Below the pieces are notes generated by a model that had not been told where the DNA came from, made no database searches, and was given only the letters and a program-made list of their open reading frames with translations. 64,000 nucleotides of DNA from SOIA01 sp964346585. GTDB lineage: Bacteria > Acidobacteriota > Aminicenantia > Aminicenantales > Aminicenantaceae. Positions 17,870 to 26,458 of this stretch are shown one piece after another (within the stretch, counting starts at the first letter, position 1; every line of letters starts with the position of its first letter). Location: assembly GCA_964346585.1 (NCBI GenBank), contig CAYFVQ010000153.1, positions 9,258-73,257 on the forward strand. The letters are read 5' to 3'. The position numbers and the translations under genes are program-made.

Positions 17870-18586
17870 TTAAATGGTTGTCTGTGAAGCGATAAAAGCC
17901 TTCAGTTTAAACTTAATCTCGTTCTCCCGGATCAGCCGGGCGAGCTGAGCCGCTGATTCCTGGTCCTGAGGACTCAGGTTGGATATTCCCACCAGGATGA
18001 ATTCTATATCTTCCAGAAGCTGCAAGAGGCGGGGGTCATTTCTCTGGGAGACAAGGTGTTTCAACAGTTTGGTTTGAGTCAGCATTTCTTTGACGACTAG
18101 TTTCTCGATATCGGACATTTCTTGCTGTTTTCGGGCGTCGGTCCGGTTCACGAAATTGATCAGGATGGGCTCGAGTCCTTCCGTGTAGCGGAGGAGCGGT
18201 GATTCATAGCCTTGCAAAGCTGCGGATTCGGGCGGAGTTTCACCCGCACCGGAAAAAAACACTTGCTTTCCGATGAGAAATCCCAGGAGAAAGACAATAA
18301 TAAGAGCTGAAGCCGCAAAGGCCCACTTTTTATAAGGGAAGAAAATTATCCTCTCACTTTTTCTTGGGACAGCTTTGGACGAAATGATTTCCCAGAATTT
18401 CTCCTTATCCGGGAGGGGAATTTCTTCATTGTCTTCAAAAAGTGAACTCAGGTTTTCCGATTTCTTGTATATCCGGGTGCATTCGGGACATTCCCGGAGA
18501 TGGTCTTCTAGCTGCCTTTTCTCCGAGGAAGTCAATTTTCCGTAGACACTCACGGTTATTAAATTTTTACATTCTTCGCAGTTCAT
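17870..18586 (-). CDS. Anti-sigma factor with zinc-finger and one TM helix
   Basis: The 238-residue protein starts at ATG 18586, preceded by GGAGGG and overlapping the sigma gene stop by four bases (ATGA). Longer in-frame starts lie inside the sigma gene and lack this site. The N terminus is a zf-HC2 anti-sigma domain: MNCEECKNLI and HLRECPEC give the H-x3-C-x2-C motif at residues about 29-36. A single membrane helix (WAFAASALIIVFLLGFLIG) lies at about residues 88-106. The C-terminal part is extracytoplasmic and helical, with EKLVVKEMLTQTKLLKHLV. It should hold the upstream ECF sigma factor inactive at the membrane until a signal arrives. Confidence 0.88.
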   Translation of the reverse strand: MNCEECKNLITVSVYGKLTSSEKRQLEDHLRECPECTRIYKKSENLSSLFEDNEEIPLPDKEKFWEIISSKAVPRKSERIIFFPYKKWAFAASALIIVFLLGFLIGKQVFFSGAGETPPESAALQGYESPLLRYTEGLEPILINFVNRTDARKQQEMSDIEKLVVKEMLTQTKLLKHLVSQRNDPRLLQLLEDIEFILVGISNLSPQDQESAAQLARLIRENEIKFKLKAFIASQTTI

Positions 18587-19197
18587 TGTTCCCTCCACAG
18601 CGGTTCCAGTTTTTGTCTCAATTTTAAAACCGCTCTTTGGAGTTGTGTTTTGACAGTGCTCGGACTGCACTGCAGATGCTCGGCAATCTCTTTGATGGCC
18701 ATATGCTGCTGATGCCGCAGGTCGAAAATTAAGCGCTGTCTTGGAGCCAGTGTATAAAGGGCATTTTTCACCTGAGCGATTGTCTGGCTTGCAATGGCTG
18801 ATTTTTCAGGTGAAGAATCATGAGCTTCCGGTTCGACGAGAATATCAGAGAGAGACTCTGTCTGACCGATTTTTCTCCTTTTTTTCTTTCTCAGATAGTC
18901 GAGAGTGCAGCGAAGGCCGACCTGATAGATCCAGGCAGAAAAGTTGGCGCTGACATTAAGATCAAAACTCTTAATACTCTTAAAAGCTTTAATGAATGTT
19001 TCCTGCATGATGTCCTCGGCATCCTGCTGGGATTTCGTGTAGCGATAAGCGAGCCGGAAGATCATCGCGTAATTATTCTCGTACAGCTCCCGGAACGCGC
19101 TTTCCTTTCCTTCTTTGGCCAGCAGTATGACCATCTCGTTGTTCATGTTCATTGCCAGTTCATGGGTCATCATATATATATTACGCCGAAAAGTCAC
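18583..19197 (-). CDS. ECF-type RNA polymerase sigma factor
   Basis: This 204-residue protein is a sigma70-family ECF factor. Region 2 is AFRELYENNYAMIFRLAYRY, then DAEDIMQETFIKAFKSI and FSAWIYQVGLRCTLDYLRKK. Region 4 is LAPRQRLIFDLRHQQHMAIK and EIAEHLQCSPSTVKTQLQRA, ending in a typical basic helix. Alternative starts exist at the methionines within the first 18 residues. It redirects RNA polymerase to its regulon and is coupled to the overlapping anti-sigma gene. Sigma, anti-sigma and a HEAT/TPR protein form one minus-strand unit. Confidence 0.93.
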   Translation of the reverse strand: MTFRRNIYMMTHELAMNMNNEMVILLAKEGKESAFRELYENNYAMIFRLAYRYTKSQQDAEDIMQETFIKAFKSIKSFDLNVSANFSAWIYQVGLRCTLDYLRKKKRRKIGQTESLSDILVEPEAHDSSPEKSAIASQTIAQVKNALYTLAPRQRLIFDLRHQQHMAIKEIAEHLQCSPSTVKTQLQRAVLKLRQKLEPLWREQ

Positions 19198-19387
19198 ACC
19201 AGGACGACAAAAGTTGGAACCTTTGGAAACCTTTGGACTGGAAGGCCCTGGGTTCGCATTCCCACATTCGACATTTGGGATGCGGAGGCTAAAATAAATA
19301 AGGAAATGTCAGGTGTTGAGACGTGATCTCGCTTGTTATTCTGGTTTAGGCCTTGGGAAGAAGAAGCTGATAGCGACCGAAAGGCAT

Positions 19388-20701
19388 TTATATTCGGGCG
19401 ACGCCAAGAAAAACAGAATGCAGAGAGACTATCAAGACTAGAAATATTGTTCGTGCGGTTCCCGCGGATAATCCAAAAAATCCATACTTCAGAGCTTCCT
19501 TACTGCAAGAAGGAATACAGTCTCCGCACAGGGTGCAGGTCAGTCCGGGTTTCCTTTTTTTTATCTGACTCTCGTTCAGTGCATCGTACCGGCAGGAATA
19601 GCGGCAGGCACCGCAGTCATCGCAGGTGTTTTTGAATCGGATGCGAAAAGGAGATAAACGTCCGATCAGATTGGCAGCCAGACCGATCGGACAGTAGATG
19701 ACACAATGCGTCATCACTCCGTTTTTTCGTGAAATGAAGATCATCACGGCCACTCCGGCAATCCCGTATCCGATAGCAATACCTGTCATAGCCGTGGAAG
19801 CCAGACCGAATAGCCTGAAAAGAAAGGCTGCCAGGATGACGGCAGTGAAGATACCGATGCGGAGTGCCTGATTCCATTTGGGGAGGGCTTTCGGGCGGCG
19901 AATATGCCGTGAGGATAAGTTATCCCAACTGCCGATGTAGCACAAATGGCTGCACCAGGCCGCTCCCACGAGCAGTGCGGTGACGACAAAGAGAATGAGC
20001 ATAAAAGTAATCTTGCCTCTTGAAATTGGACCGGCGATAATCATTGCTGGGATGGGAAGATGAAATTTTCCCGTCATGAGGCACTTCTCCAGGCCCGCTA
20101 GTCCCAGTATAAATTGAGAGAAGAAGACAACAGAAAACAGCGTCCATATCCGGCTTCTGATTTTGGGAGATATTTTTGGATCGAGCATTTTCTCGGTGAC
20201 CCATCCGGCATAGATGGCCAGGAGAGCGACTTCGATCATTCCTGAACCTGGTAAAAATCGCTCAAGAAGGAGGATGGGCGGTGTCACTTTCCAATGGACA
20301 ATGGTGAGAAGGATGGCTGTGAGGAGAGAAGCCGAATAACTCGGTAAGTAAGGTCGGTCTCTATCGGCGCTTTTTTGCGTATAATTTTTTTGTATCTTTT
20401 TCTTTTCCAAGAGCAGAGCTGAGATCCATGTGAACAGGGCCACAAGAGAAAGGATAATCGCGAGACGTATCCAGGGCTGCTCTTGCGATTCTCTGAGTTG
20501 AGCGTAAAAAAAAATTCTTTCGATCCAGATGAGACCTCCGATTCCGAGGTAAGTCTGGTACATTCGCAAGATCCATCTTTTCCTAATGAATAAAATAAAG
20601 GGGAAGAGTAAGGAAAAAAGAGCCAGCCAATCATTCTGAGCCCTTGAGAAGTGAGCAGCCAGCAGCACAGATGAGATTATGGGGAGTGCGATTAACTTCA
20701 T
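19388..20701 (-). CDS. NapH/NosR-type membrane polyferredoxin
   Basis: This 437-residue membrane protein has about nine to ten hydrophobic helices and two C-terminal [4Fe-4S] motifs: CDDCGACRYSCRYDA, then CTLCGDCIPSCSKEA. Upstream are AAWCSHLCYIGSWDN and THCVIYCPIGLAANLIGRLSP, the conserved cysteine pairs of the NosR/NapH/CcoG quinol-linked ferredoxin family. Proteins of this type pass electrons between quinols and periplasmic or membrane redox partners. No nap, nos or cco genes are nearby, so the partner is unknown. It lies upstream of the sigma operon on the same strand, separated by 190 bases. Confidence 0.85.
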   Translation of the reverse strand: MKLIALPIISSVLLAAHFSRAQNDWLALFSLLFPFILFIRKRWILRMYQTYLGIGGLIWIERIFFYAQLRESQEQPWIRLAIILSLVALFTWISALLLEKKKIQKNYTQKSADRDRPYLPSYSASLLTAILLTIVHWKVTPPILLLERFLPGSGMIEVALLAIYAGWVTEKMLDPKISPKIRSRIWTLFSVVFFSQFILGLAGLEKCLMTGKFHLPIPAMIIAGPISRGKITFMLILFVVTALLVGAAWCSHLCYIGSWDNLSSRHIRRPKALPKWNQALRIGIFTAVILAAFLFRLFGLASTAMTGIAIGYGIAGVAVMIFISRKNGVMTHCVIYCPIGLAANLIGRLSPFRIRFKNTCDDCGACRYSCRYDALNESQIKKRKPGLTCTLCGDCIPSCSKEALKYGFFGLSAGTARTIFLVLIVSLHSVFLGVARI

Positions 20702-20822
20702 CTTTCTTGATTTAATTCCTTATCCAATGAGGGATAATCCTCAAGGAGCTGATTTTAGAACTAATTATCAATTTTCCAAGATTTGAACGGATAAGTCCAG
20801 ACCTTCTGGAATGTTCAGAGGA

Positions 20823-21071
20823 TTAAATCGAGGCGCCTTTCCCTTTAACATAGAGATAGCAGCTCAAACCAAAAATTACTTTTCCTGCATAGCAAATCCA
20901 GAAAACTGCGGAAGCCGAAAAGAGAACAGGCATGATGAATAATAATGCCAGGATAACAGTCATGATGACTCTGCCTTTGGCTTCAGCGTTCAGGAACGCA
21001 TACACAAAAATGATAATGACTATTAAGTTGATGACTGAACTGATTATTTTTCCGTATGGTACTCCCATCAT
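20823..21071 (-). CDS. Small multi-TM membrane protein
   Basis: About 82 residues from the ATG at 21071 (MMGVPYGKIISSVINLI); the frame is open further to 21128. It has three hydrophobic segments: IISSVINLIVIIIFVYAFL, VIMTVILALLFIMPVLFSA, and VFWICYAGKVIFGLSCYLYV. A TATACT box lies ten bases upstream, so the mRNA could be almost leaderless if that box is used. No family is recognised. Confidence 0.5.
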   Translation of the reverse strand: MMGVPYGKIISSVINLIVIIIFVYAFLNAEAKGRVIMTVILALLFIMPVLFSASAVFWICYAGKVIFGLSCYLYVKGKGASI

Positions 21072-21311
21072 GTTAGATAAAGTATAGCATAGGAAGGGAA
21101 TTTCACAGAAGAACTGCCCCCTATTCAAGACATCGATTTATTGATTTTATGCCGGACAGACCATTTCTTTGGATGAGGTCCTAGGAATGACTCTAATCTA
21201 GATGACGAGAAAAAAGTCATCCTAAAGGGAGAAGTTGACCTGAATTTTGTGAATAATCCAGGTTGAATAAGAATGCGCAGTCAATCGTAGAATATCTATA
21301 GGAGGAAGGAA

Positions 21312-21488
21312 ATGGTTTTTCTGGAGAGAAGCAACATCGTTCCCATCTGCCCTCACTGCAATACTGAGTTAAAGGTCATTCATTTCCGGGGATTGACCAG
21401 CACATTGGGCAAAAGATACATCTATATTTGTCCGAATTGCAGGAAGGTGCTCGGCATTTCCCATTGCAAAGGCTTCTGGATGGGGTAG
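21312..21488 (+). CDS. Small zinc-ribbon protein (58 aa)
   Basis: This short frame has an excellent ribosome binding site (AGGAGGAAGGAAATG). It encodes 58 residues with two C-x2-C knuckles: VPICPHCNTEL at about residues 11-20 and YICPNCRKVLGIS at about 38-50. An extra Cys-rich tail, HCKGFWMG, follows. The layout is that of a small zinc ribbon, which may bind nucleic acid or protein. It lies between the membrane protein and a repeat-rich gap before hslV. Confidence 0.7.
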   Translation: MVFLERSNIVPICPHCNTELKVIHFRGLTSTLGKRYIYICPNCRKVLGISHCKGFWMG

Positions 21489-21803
21489 AAGATAGGCGTG
21501 CATCCCCACATTTGTCTGGTTATCGGGATTAGGCTTAGGCCATAAATTGGGGTCAGGCCTTATTTGGAATTCGAGACTCAAGGCATAGTTTCAGTCAACT
21601 GCCATTAACCTTGACAAGGCCTGATCCCAAAAAAACAAGGCCTGGCCCCAAAAAACCTGACCCAAGCCTGAACCCAAATTGAAGAAATGTTGAGACGCGA
21701 TACATTATTTATTGAGACGCGACCACTTATTGAGTCCTCATTCGCTTTTGACTTTACATATCCTCAGGCTTAAATTATTATTATGATTACCAATGGAGGT
21801 CAG
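21489..21803. repeat. Repeat-rich gap before hslV
   Basis: AATTGGGGTCAGGCCTT (21545-21561) faces two reverse copies, AAGGCCTGATCCCA (21616-21629) and AAGGCCTGGCCCCAA (21637-21651). Two copies of TTGAGACGCGA then follow (about 21690 and 21709), part of the dispersed GTCGCGTCTCAA motif. No gene is supported. A hslV promoter is not obvious. Confidence 0.6.
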
Positions 21804-22331
21804 ATGTTTCAGGCAACAACTATAATCTGTGTCCGTCACAAAGGAAAAGTCGCCATTGCCGGAGATGGCCAGGTTTCCCTCGGAGAGACTGTATTGAAGC
21901 GAAAAGCCAACAAGATTCGAAACCTTTACAAAGGAAAAGTTTTAGCTGGATTCGCTGGCGCCACTTCGGATGCGTTTGCCCTGTTTTCCAGGTTCGAAGG
22001 AAAGCTCGAAGAGTTTCGAGGGAACCTTTCCAGAGCTGCCATCGAACTGGCCAAGGACTGGCGGATGGATAAAGCGCTCCGGCGGCTGGAAGCCCTTTTG
22101 ATCGTGGCTGATAAGGATAACTCCTTCCTGATCTCGGGAACAGGAGATGTCGTCGAGCCGGATGATGGAATAATCTCGATCGGCTCAGGAGGACCGTTCG
22201 CTTTGGCTGCCGCCCGGGCACTGCTCAAACACACGAACCTGTCTGCCAAGGATATTGCTTTACAGGCCTTGGAGATCAGTTCTGGTATATGCGTATACAC
22301 GAACGACGAGATTACTATAGAGGAGCTCTAG
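21804..22331 (+). CDS. hslV: ATP-dependent protease subunit HslV (ClpQ)
   Basis: The 175-residue protein starts at ATG 21804, chosen because GGAGG lies four bases before it; an in-frame ATG at 21783 lacks such a site. The start MFQATTIICVRHKGKVAIAG is the classic HslV N terminus. Removal of the first four residues would expose the catalytic Thr. GDGQVSLGETVLKRKANKIR and SIGSGGPFALAAARALL are also family marks. HslV forms the peptidase double ring with the HslU unfoldase. It is directly followed by hslU with no gap. Confidence 0.96.
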   Translation: MFQATTIICVRHKGKVAIAGDGQVSLGETVLKRKANKIRNLYKGKVLAGFAGATSDAFALFSRFEGKLEEFRGNLSRAAIELAKDWRMDKALRRLEALLIVADKDNSFLISGTGDVVEPDDGIISIGSGGPFALAAARALLKHTNLSAKDIALQALEISSGICVYTNDEITIEEL

Positions 22332-23723
22332 ATGGCAATTGCACTTCCAGAAAGTTTAAAAACAACCGTTGAGAAATCGATGGAAACCGAACTGACTCCG
22401 CAGGAAATCGTCAAAGAGCTGGACAAGTACATTATCGGCCAGAATGCTGCCAAAAGAGCCGTGGCGATTGCTTTGCGGAACAGATACCGTCGGCGCAAAC
22501 TCCCTCCTGAACTGGCCGATGAAATCGCTCCTAAAAACATCCTGATGATCGGTCCGACTGGGGTCGGAAAGACCGAGATATCCCGCAGGCTGGCCCGGCT
22601 GACGTATTCTCCTTTTTTGAAAATAGAAGCCAGTAAATTCACAGAAGTCGGCTATGTCGGCCGCGATGTCGAGTCCATGATAAGAGACCTGGTCCGGATT
22701 TCCGTGGACATGGTGAAATCGGAAAAAATCGCAGAGGTGCGGGAGAAAGCGGAGAAGAATGTGGAAGAGAAGATACTGGATATGCTCCTTCCTCCGTTGA
22801 GAAGACGAACCGAGCCTCCTGACCCGAACGAGCAGGTGAAGTTCCAGGAGACAAGAGAAAAGTTGAGGAAGCAGCTCAGAGAGGGTGCGCTGGATGAGAG
22901 GATGGTCGAGATCGAAGTGAAAGAGAAGGCGGCTTCTCCCATGGAGATTTTTTCTGGCAGCGGGATGGAAGAGATTGGGATCCACATCCAGGAGATCATT
23001 CCCGGATTTTTGGGAGGAAAATCAAAAAAACGTAGGATTAAAATAGAAGAGGCCCGGGAATATTTATTGGAGGACGAGCAGCAAAGATTGATCGATATGG
23101 ACCAGGTGTCCCGGTTGGCTGTGGAACGGGTCGAACATTCGGGTATCATCTTTTTGGATGAGGTCGATAAGGTCGCTGGACGAGAGGCGGGCCACGGTCC
23201 GGAAGTCAGCCGGGAAGGAGTCCAAAGAGACCTTCTCCCGATAATCGAAGGAACCACTGTCAACACCCGCTACGGCCTTGTCCGGACAGACCACATCCTT
23301 TTCATAGGCGCTGGGGCTTTCCATGTGACCAAGCCCGCTGATCTCATTCCCGAACTCCAGGGGAGGTTTCCTATCCGGGTGGAGCTGACTTCTTTGGATA
23401 AAGAGGATTTCATCAAGATATTGACCGAGCCAGAAAATGCTCTCATCAAGCAGTATAAGGCCTTGATGGAGACTGAAGGCATCCAGGTGGATTACAGTGG
23501 GGATGCCATAGATGAGATCGCTGATATCGCTGAGAAGGTCAACGAGGATGCGGAGAATATCGGAGCCCGCAGGCTTCATACGGTCATGGAAAAAGTAATG
23601 GAAGAGATATCTTTCAAAGCACCGAACATCAAAAAGAAAAAAATCCCAATCGACAGAAAATATGTCCAAAAGCAGCTCGAAGATATATTAGAATACGAGG
23701 ATTTGAGCCGCTTCATTCTTTGA
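22332..23723 (+). CDS. hslU: ATP-dependent protease ATPase subunit HslU (ClpY)
   Basis: This 463-residue AAA+ protein has LTPQEIVKELDKYIIGQNAAKRAVAIALRN split across its start, Walker A GPTGVGKT at residues 74-81 and Walker B GIIFLDEVDK. An I domain with the TEVGYVGRDVES pore loop follows, and the tail is EDLSRFIL, which normally docks on HslV. It unfolds substrates and feeds them into HslV. The start codon follows the hslV stop directly, with GAGGAG upstream. The protein carries about 16 more N-terminal residues than usual; Met17 is an alternative start. Confidence 0.96.
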   Translation: MAIALPESLKTTVEKSMETELTPQEIVKELDKYIIGQNAAKRAVAIALRNRYRRRKLPPELADEIAPKNILMIGPTGVGKTEISRRLARLTYSPFLKIEASKFTEVGYVGRDVESMIRDLVRISVDMVKSEKIAEVREKAEKNVEEKILDMLLPPLRRRTEPPDPNEQVKFQETREKLRKQLREGALDERMVEIEVKEKAASPMEIFSGSGMEEIGIHIQEIIPGFLGGKSKKRRIKIEEAREYLLEDEQQRLIDMDQVSRLAVERVEHSGIIFLDEVDKVAGREAGHGPEVSREGVQRDLLPIIEGTTVNTRYGLVRTDHILFIGAGAFHVTKPADLIPELQGRFPIRVELTSLDKEDFIKILTEPENALIKQYKALMETEGIQVDYSGDAIDEIADIAEKVNEDAENIGARRLHTVMEKVMEEISFKAPNIKKKKIPIDRKYVQKQLEDILEYEDLSRFIL

Positions 23724-24823
23724 TGAAGAAATTTTTCCCATTCCTTATTTTCGTGTTTCTCCTGATACCGTTGACTTCCTGCGGGAAAAAAGGCCCCATT
23801 CTTCCACCTCTCCCTAAGTTGATCCAAGAGATTGAAGTTTTTGACATCAGTCAGAGAGGAGAAAGGCTGTTTCTTGAATGGGAGAATCCGACAGCTTTTA
23901 TCGATGGAAGTCCTCTGCCCGAAGTTTCAGAAGTTGAGATTTGGCTCTTTGAGGTGGAGAAAGAGGGTTCCGGGAATAAAAAACCGGCCCGAGATGAATT
24001 TGAAACGGTGGCAGCGCTTCTTGTTTCGCTCAAGCAGGAAGAGTTATCCAGATTTCGGATCAGGACAGAAGAAGGCTCTGTTCGATTCGTCTATCCTTTC
24101 ACATTGACAAAACAACATTTCCAACTGGACAGCTTGATTTTCAGCCTGAGGGTGAAGGCCAAGAAGAGAAGGAAGTCAGAGTTTTCGCCATTGTTGACTG
24201 TTCAACCCCGGATGCTTTCTCTTCCCCCTCGAGCTGTGAAGGCCGTGGTCTTCCAGGATCGTATCGAGGTCAGCTGGATACCGGCTGAAAGAAACCTCGA
24301 CCAGTCATCCCCGGCAACCTTCAAAGGATATAACGTCTACAGAGCCGAGGGAAAAGCGCCTCCCCGACGCCTGAATTCACAGCTTATCAAAGATAATAAA
24401 TATAGCGATAAAGACTTCCTCATCGGGAGTGTATACCGCTATATTATCCGGGCTTCGACGACAGAATCGGCCCCATTCATGGAGAGTGATGATTCCGAAC
24501 TCTTGGAAATCAAGGCAGAAGACACCTTTCCCCCAGCTGTTCCCTCGGGCCTGGTGTCCATAGTGGCAGGAGATTTTGTATCTCTCACCTGGGACGAGAA
24601 TAGTGATGAGGACTTAGCCGGATACAGAGTCTGGAGGAGGATGGAAGGAAAGGATGAGTTCGTGCTTTTAACCCCCCAGCCCATAGCTGAAAACGCATTT
24701 AACGATACGACTGTTGAAAAGGACAAAAGATACCATTATGCTGTTACCGCACAGGACAACTCGGGGAATGAAAGCCGGAAATCCGAGAGTGTATCCGAGA
24801 TCATAAAGGATGGGTTTAAATGA
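23723..24823 (+). CDS. Lipoprotein with two FN3-like domains
   Basis: About 366 residues from ATG 23723, which overlaps the hslU stop by one base (TGATG). The signal FLIFVFLLIPLTSCGKKGP is a clear lipobox (Cys about 19) with the CGxKGP start typical of LptM-like and related lipoproteins. At least two fibronectin type III-like domains follow: RAVKAVVFQDRIEVSWIPAE and the C-terminal PPAVPSGLVSIVAGDFVSLT with DEDLAGYRVWRR. The role is unknown. Tight coupling to hslU and to the next gene suggests cotranscription, although the products act in different compartments. Confidence 0.75.
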   Translation: MKKFFPFLIFVFLLIPLTSCGKKGPILPPLPKLIQEIEVFDISQRGERLFLEWENPTAFIDGSPLPEVSEVEIWLFEVEKEGSGNKKPARDEFETVAALLVSLKQEELSRFRIRTEEGSVRFVYPFTLTKQHFQLDSLIFSLRVKAKKRRKSEFSPLLTVQPRMLSLPPRAVKAVVFQDRIEVSWIPAERNLDQSSPATFKGYNVYRAEGKAPPRRLNSQLIKDNKYSDKDFLIGSVYRYIIRASTTESAPFMESDDSELLEIKAEDTFPPAVPSGLVSIVAGDFVSLTWDENSDEDLAGYRVWRRMEGKDEFVLLTPQPIAENAFNDTTVEKDKRYHYAVTAQDNSGNESRKSESVSEIIKDGFK

Positions 24824-25584
24824 AGATTTATCGCTACAAGCATAAGGATAAAATCAGCTACGGGGTTTTAAAGGAAGAAAACCTTTGTCCCGTTGAAGGT
24901 TCCATATTCAAAAAATTCAACGTGAAAAAAGAAAAGATTCCCATAAGCGACGTCACTCTTCTGCCGCCCGTGATCCCTTCGAAGATCGTCGCGATCGGGG
25001 CCAACTACAAGAATCATGTAAAGGAAATGGGCCGGCAGATTCCTGAAGAGCCCCTGATTTTTCTTAAACCTCCCTCCTCTCTCGTTGGACCGAACGATAT
25101 CATCGTCTATCCAAAAATGTCCAAAAGAGTCGACTACGAAGGAGAGTTGGCTTTAGTCATCAAGAAAAGAGCGCGTCTTCTCGAGGATGGAGATAATACG
25201 GAAGATTACATTCTGGGCTACACCTGCTTTAATGATGTGACGGCTCGAGACCTCCAAATAAAAGATGTCCAGTTCACCCGGGCAAAGTCGTTCGATACGT
25301 TCGCCGCTGTGGGGCCCTGTATCGCCACCGATGTTGAGCCTGAGGGGCTTCGATTGAAGACGTTTCTCAACGGAAAATTAAGACAATCATCCACCTTAAA
25401 AAACCTGATTTTTCCTGTGCCTTTTATAGTGAGATATATTTCCGGGATCATGACACTCGAGCCCGGAGATATCATTACGACTGGAACTCCTGCCGGGGTT
25501 GGCCCGATGTCTCCGGGTGACAGGGTGGATATCCAGATAGAAGGGATTGGGACTCTCTCCAACACAGTCATGAAAATCAAGTGA
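24820..25584 (+). CDS. Fumarylacetoacetate hydrolase family protein
   Basis: The 254-residue protein overlaps the previous gene by four bases (ATGA). It has the FAH fold marks: KIVAIGANYKNHVKEMG, FLKPPSSLVGPNDIIVYP, VDYEGELALVI with the metal-binding Glu residues, GYTCFNDVTARDLQ, and GDIITTGTPAGVGPM. Members cleave or isomerise beta-dicarbonyl compounds such as fumarylpyruvate, acylpyruvates or homoprotocatechuate products, or decarboxylate oxaloacetate. The exact substrate cannot be told. No aromatic-degradation genes surround it, so a housekeeping acylpyruvase or oxaloacetate role is as likely. Confidence 0.9.
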   Translation: MKIYRYKHKDKISYGVLKEENLCPVEGSIFKKFNVKKEKIPISDVTLLPPVIPSKIVAIGANYKNHVKEMGRQIPEEPLIFLKPPSSLVGPNDIIVYPKMSKRVDYEGELALVIKKRARLLEDGDNTEDYILGYTCFNDVTARDLQIKDVQFTRAKSFDTFAAVGPCIATDVEPEGLRLKTFLNGKLRQSSTLKNLIFPVPFIVRYISGIMTLEPGDIITTGTPAGVGPMSPGDRVDIQIEGIGTLSNTVMKIK

Positions 25585-25790
25585 ATAGATGGAGATTTGA
25601 TCCCGAATTCCACAGGTTTCGACACTTTTTCCCTCTAGTACAGCATTAAAAAATAAACTTTTCTTGTCTGTGGGGGTTCAATAAAATATGTGAGAGTGAT
25701 ATAACATACACGGATGGAGAGATAATCAGAAATCATTTTCGGTTTTCTGTCTTTTCTCTCTTGATAAGCTCATAATTTTTGGAGGTTTTA

Positions 25791-26435
25791 ATGAAAATTT
25801 TCTTGGATACAGCCAATCTAGAGCAGATCAAGGAAGCCGCGAGCTGGGGAATAGTGGATGGAATCACAACCAACCCCACACTGGTTTCCAAAGAGAATAT
25901 GAAGTTTGAGGATTTAATCAAGAAGATCTGTAAAATTGTTCCGGGCCCTGTGAGCGTGGAGTCTGTCTCCACCAAAGCCAAAGATATCATTGAGGAGGCC
26001 AGAGGACTGGCCAAGCTGGCTGATAATGTTGCTGTGAAGATACCGATTTGTGTGGAGGGGCTGAAAGCGACAAAAGTTCTGTCCAGCGAGGGGATCAAGA
26101 TCAACACGACTCTCATATTTTCTCCGAACCAGGCACTACTTGCGGCTAAAGCCGGAACAGCGTTTGTCAGCCCTTTCATCGGGCGGCTCGATGATATCTC
26201 CCATGAGGGAATGGCCTTGATCGATGAGATCGTTGCCATATTCAATAATTATGGCTTTGAAACAGAAATTATCGTGGCCAGCATCCGCCATCCACTCCAT
26301 GTTGTGGAAGCGGCTTTGACCGGAGCAGACATTGCCACCATCCCTTTTGCGGTGCTGGACAAGATGGTGAAGCATCCTTTGACTGATATCGGAATAGAGA
26401 AATTTTTAAAGGATTGGAGCAAAGTCAAGCGCTGA
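25791..26435 (+). CDS. FSA/TalC-type transaldolase
   Basis: The 214-residue protein starts at ATG 25791, just after TTTTGGAGG. It has the short FSA/MipB/TalC layout: MKIFLDTANLEQIKEAASWG, GITTNPTLVSKE, Schiff-base Lys83 in NVAVKIPI, NTTLIFSPNQALLAAKAGT, FVSPFIGRLDD, ASIRHPLHVVEAALTGADIA. These enzymes act as transaldolase or fructose-6-phosphate aldolase. It would supply the non-oxidative pentose phosphate pathway. The carboxyltransferase gene starts 24 bases after its stop, so cotranscription is likely. Confidence 0.93.
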   Translation: MKIFLDTANLEQIKEAASWGIVDGITTNPTLVSKENMKFEDLIKKICKIVPGPVSVESVSTKAKDIIEEARGLAKLADNVAVKIPICVEGLKATKVLSSEGIKINTTLIFSPNQALLAAKAGTAFVSPFIGRLDDISHEGMALIDEIVAIFNNYGFETEIIVASIRHPLHVVEAALTGADIATIPFAVLDKMVKHPLTDIGIEKFLKDWSKVKR

Positions 26436-26458
26436 ATCATCATTGGGGCGAGGAAACG

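Noticed and set aside
22356..23669. Several long minus-strand frames opposite hslU
   Set aside because: hslU is unambiguous, and these frames are codon-bias shadows without domains or ribosome sites.
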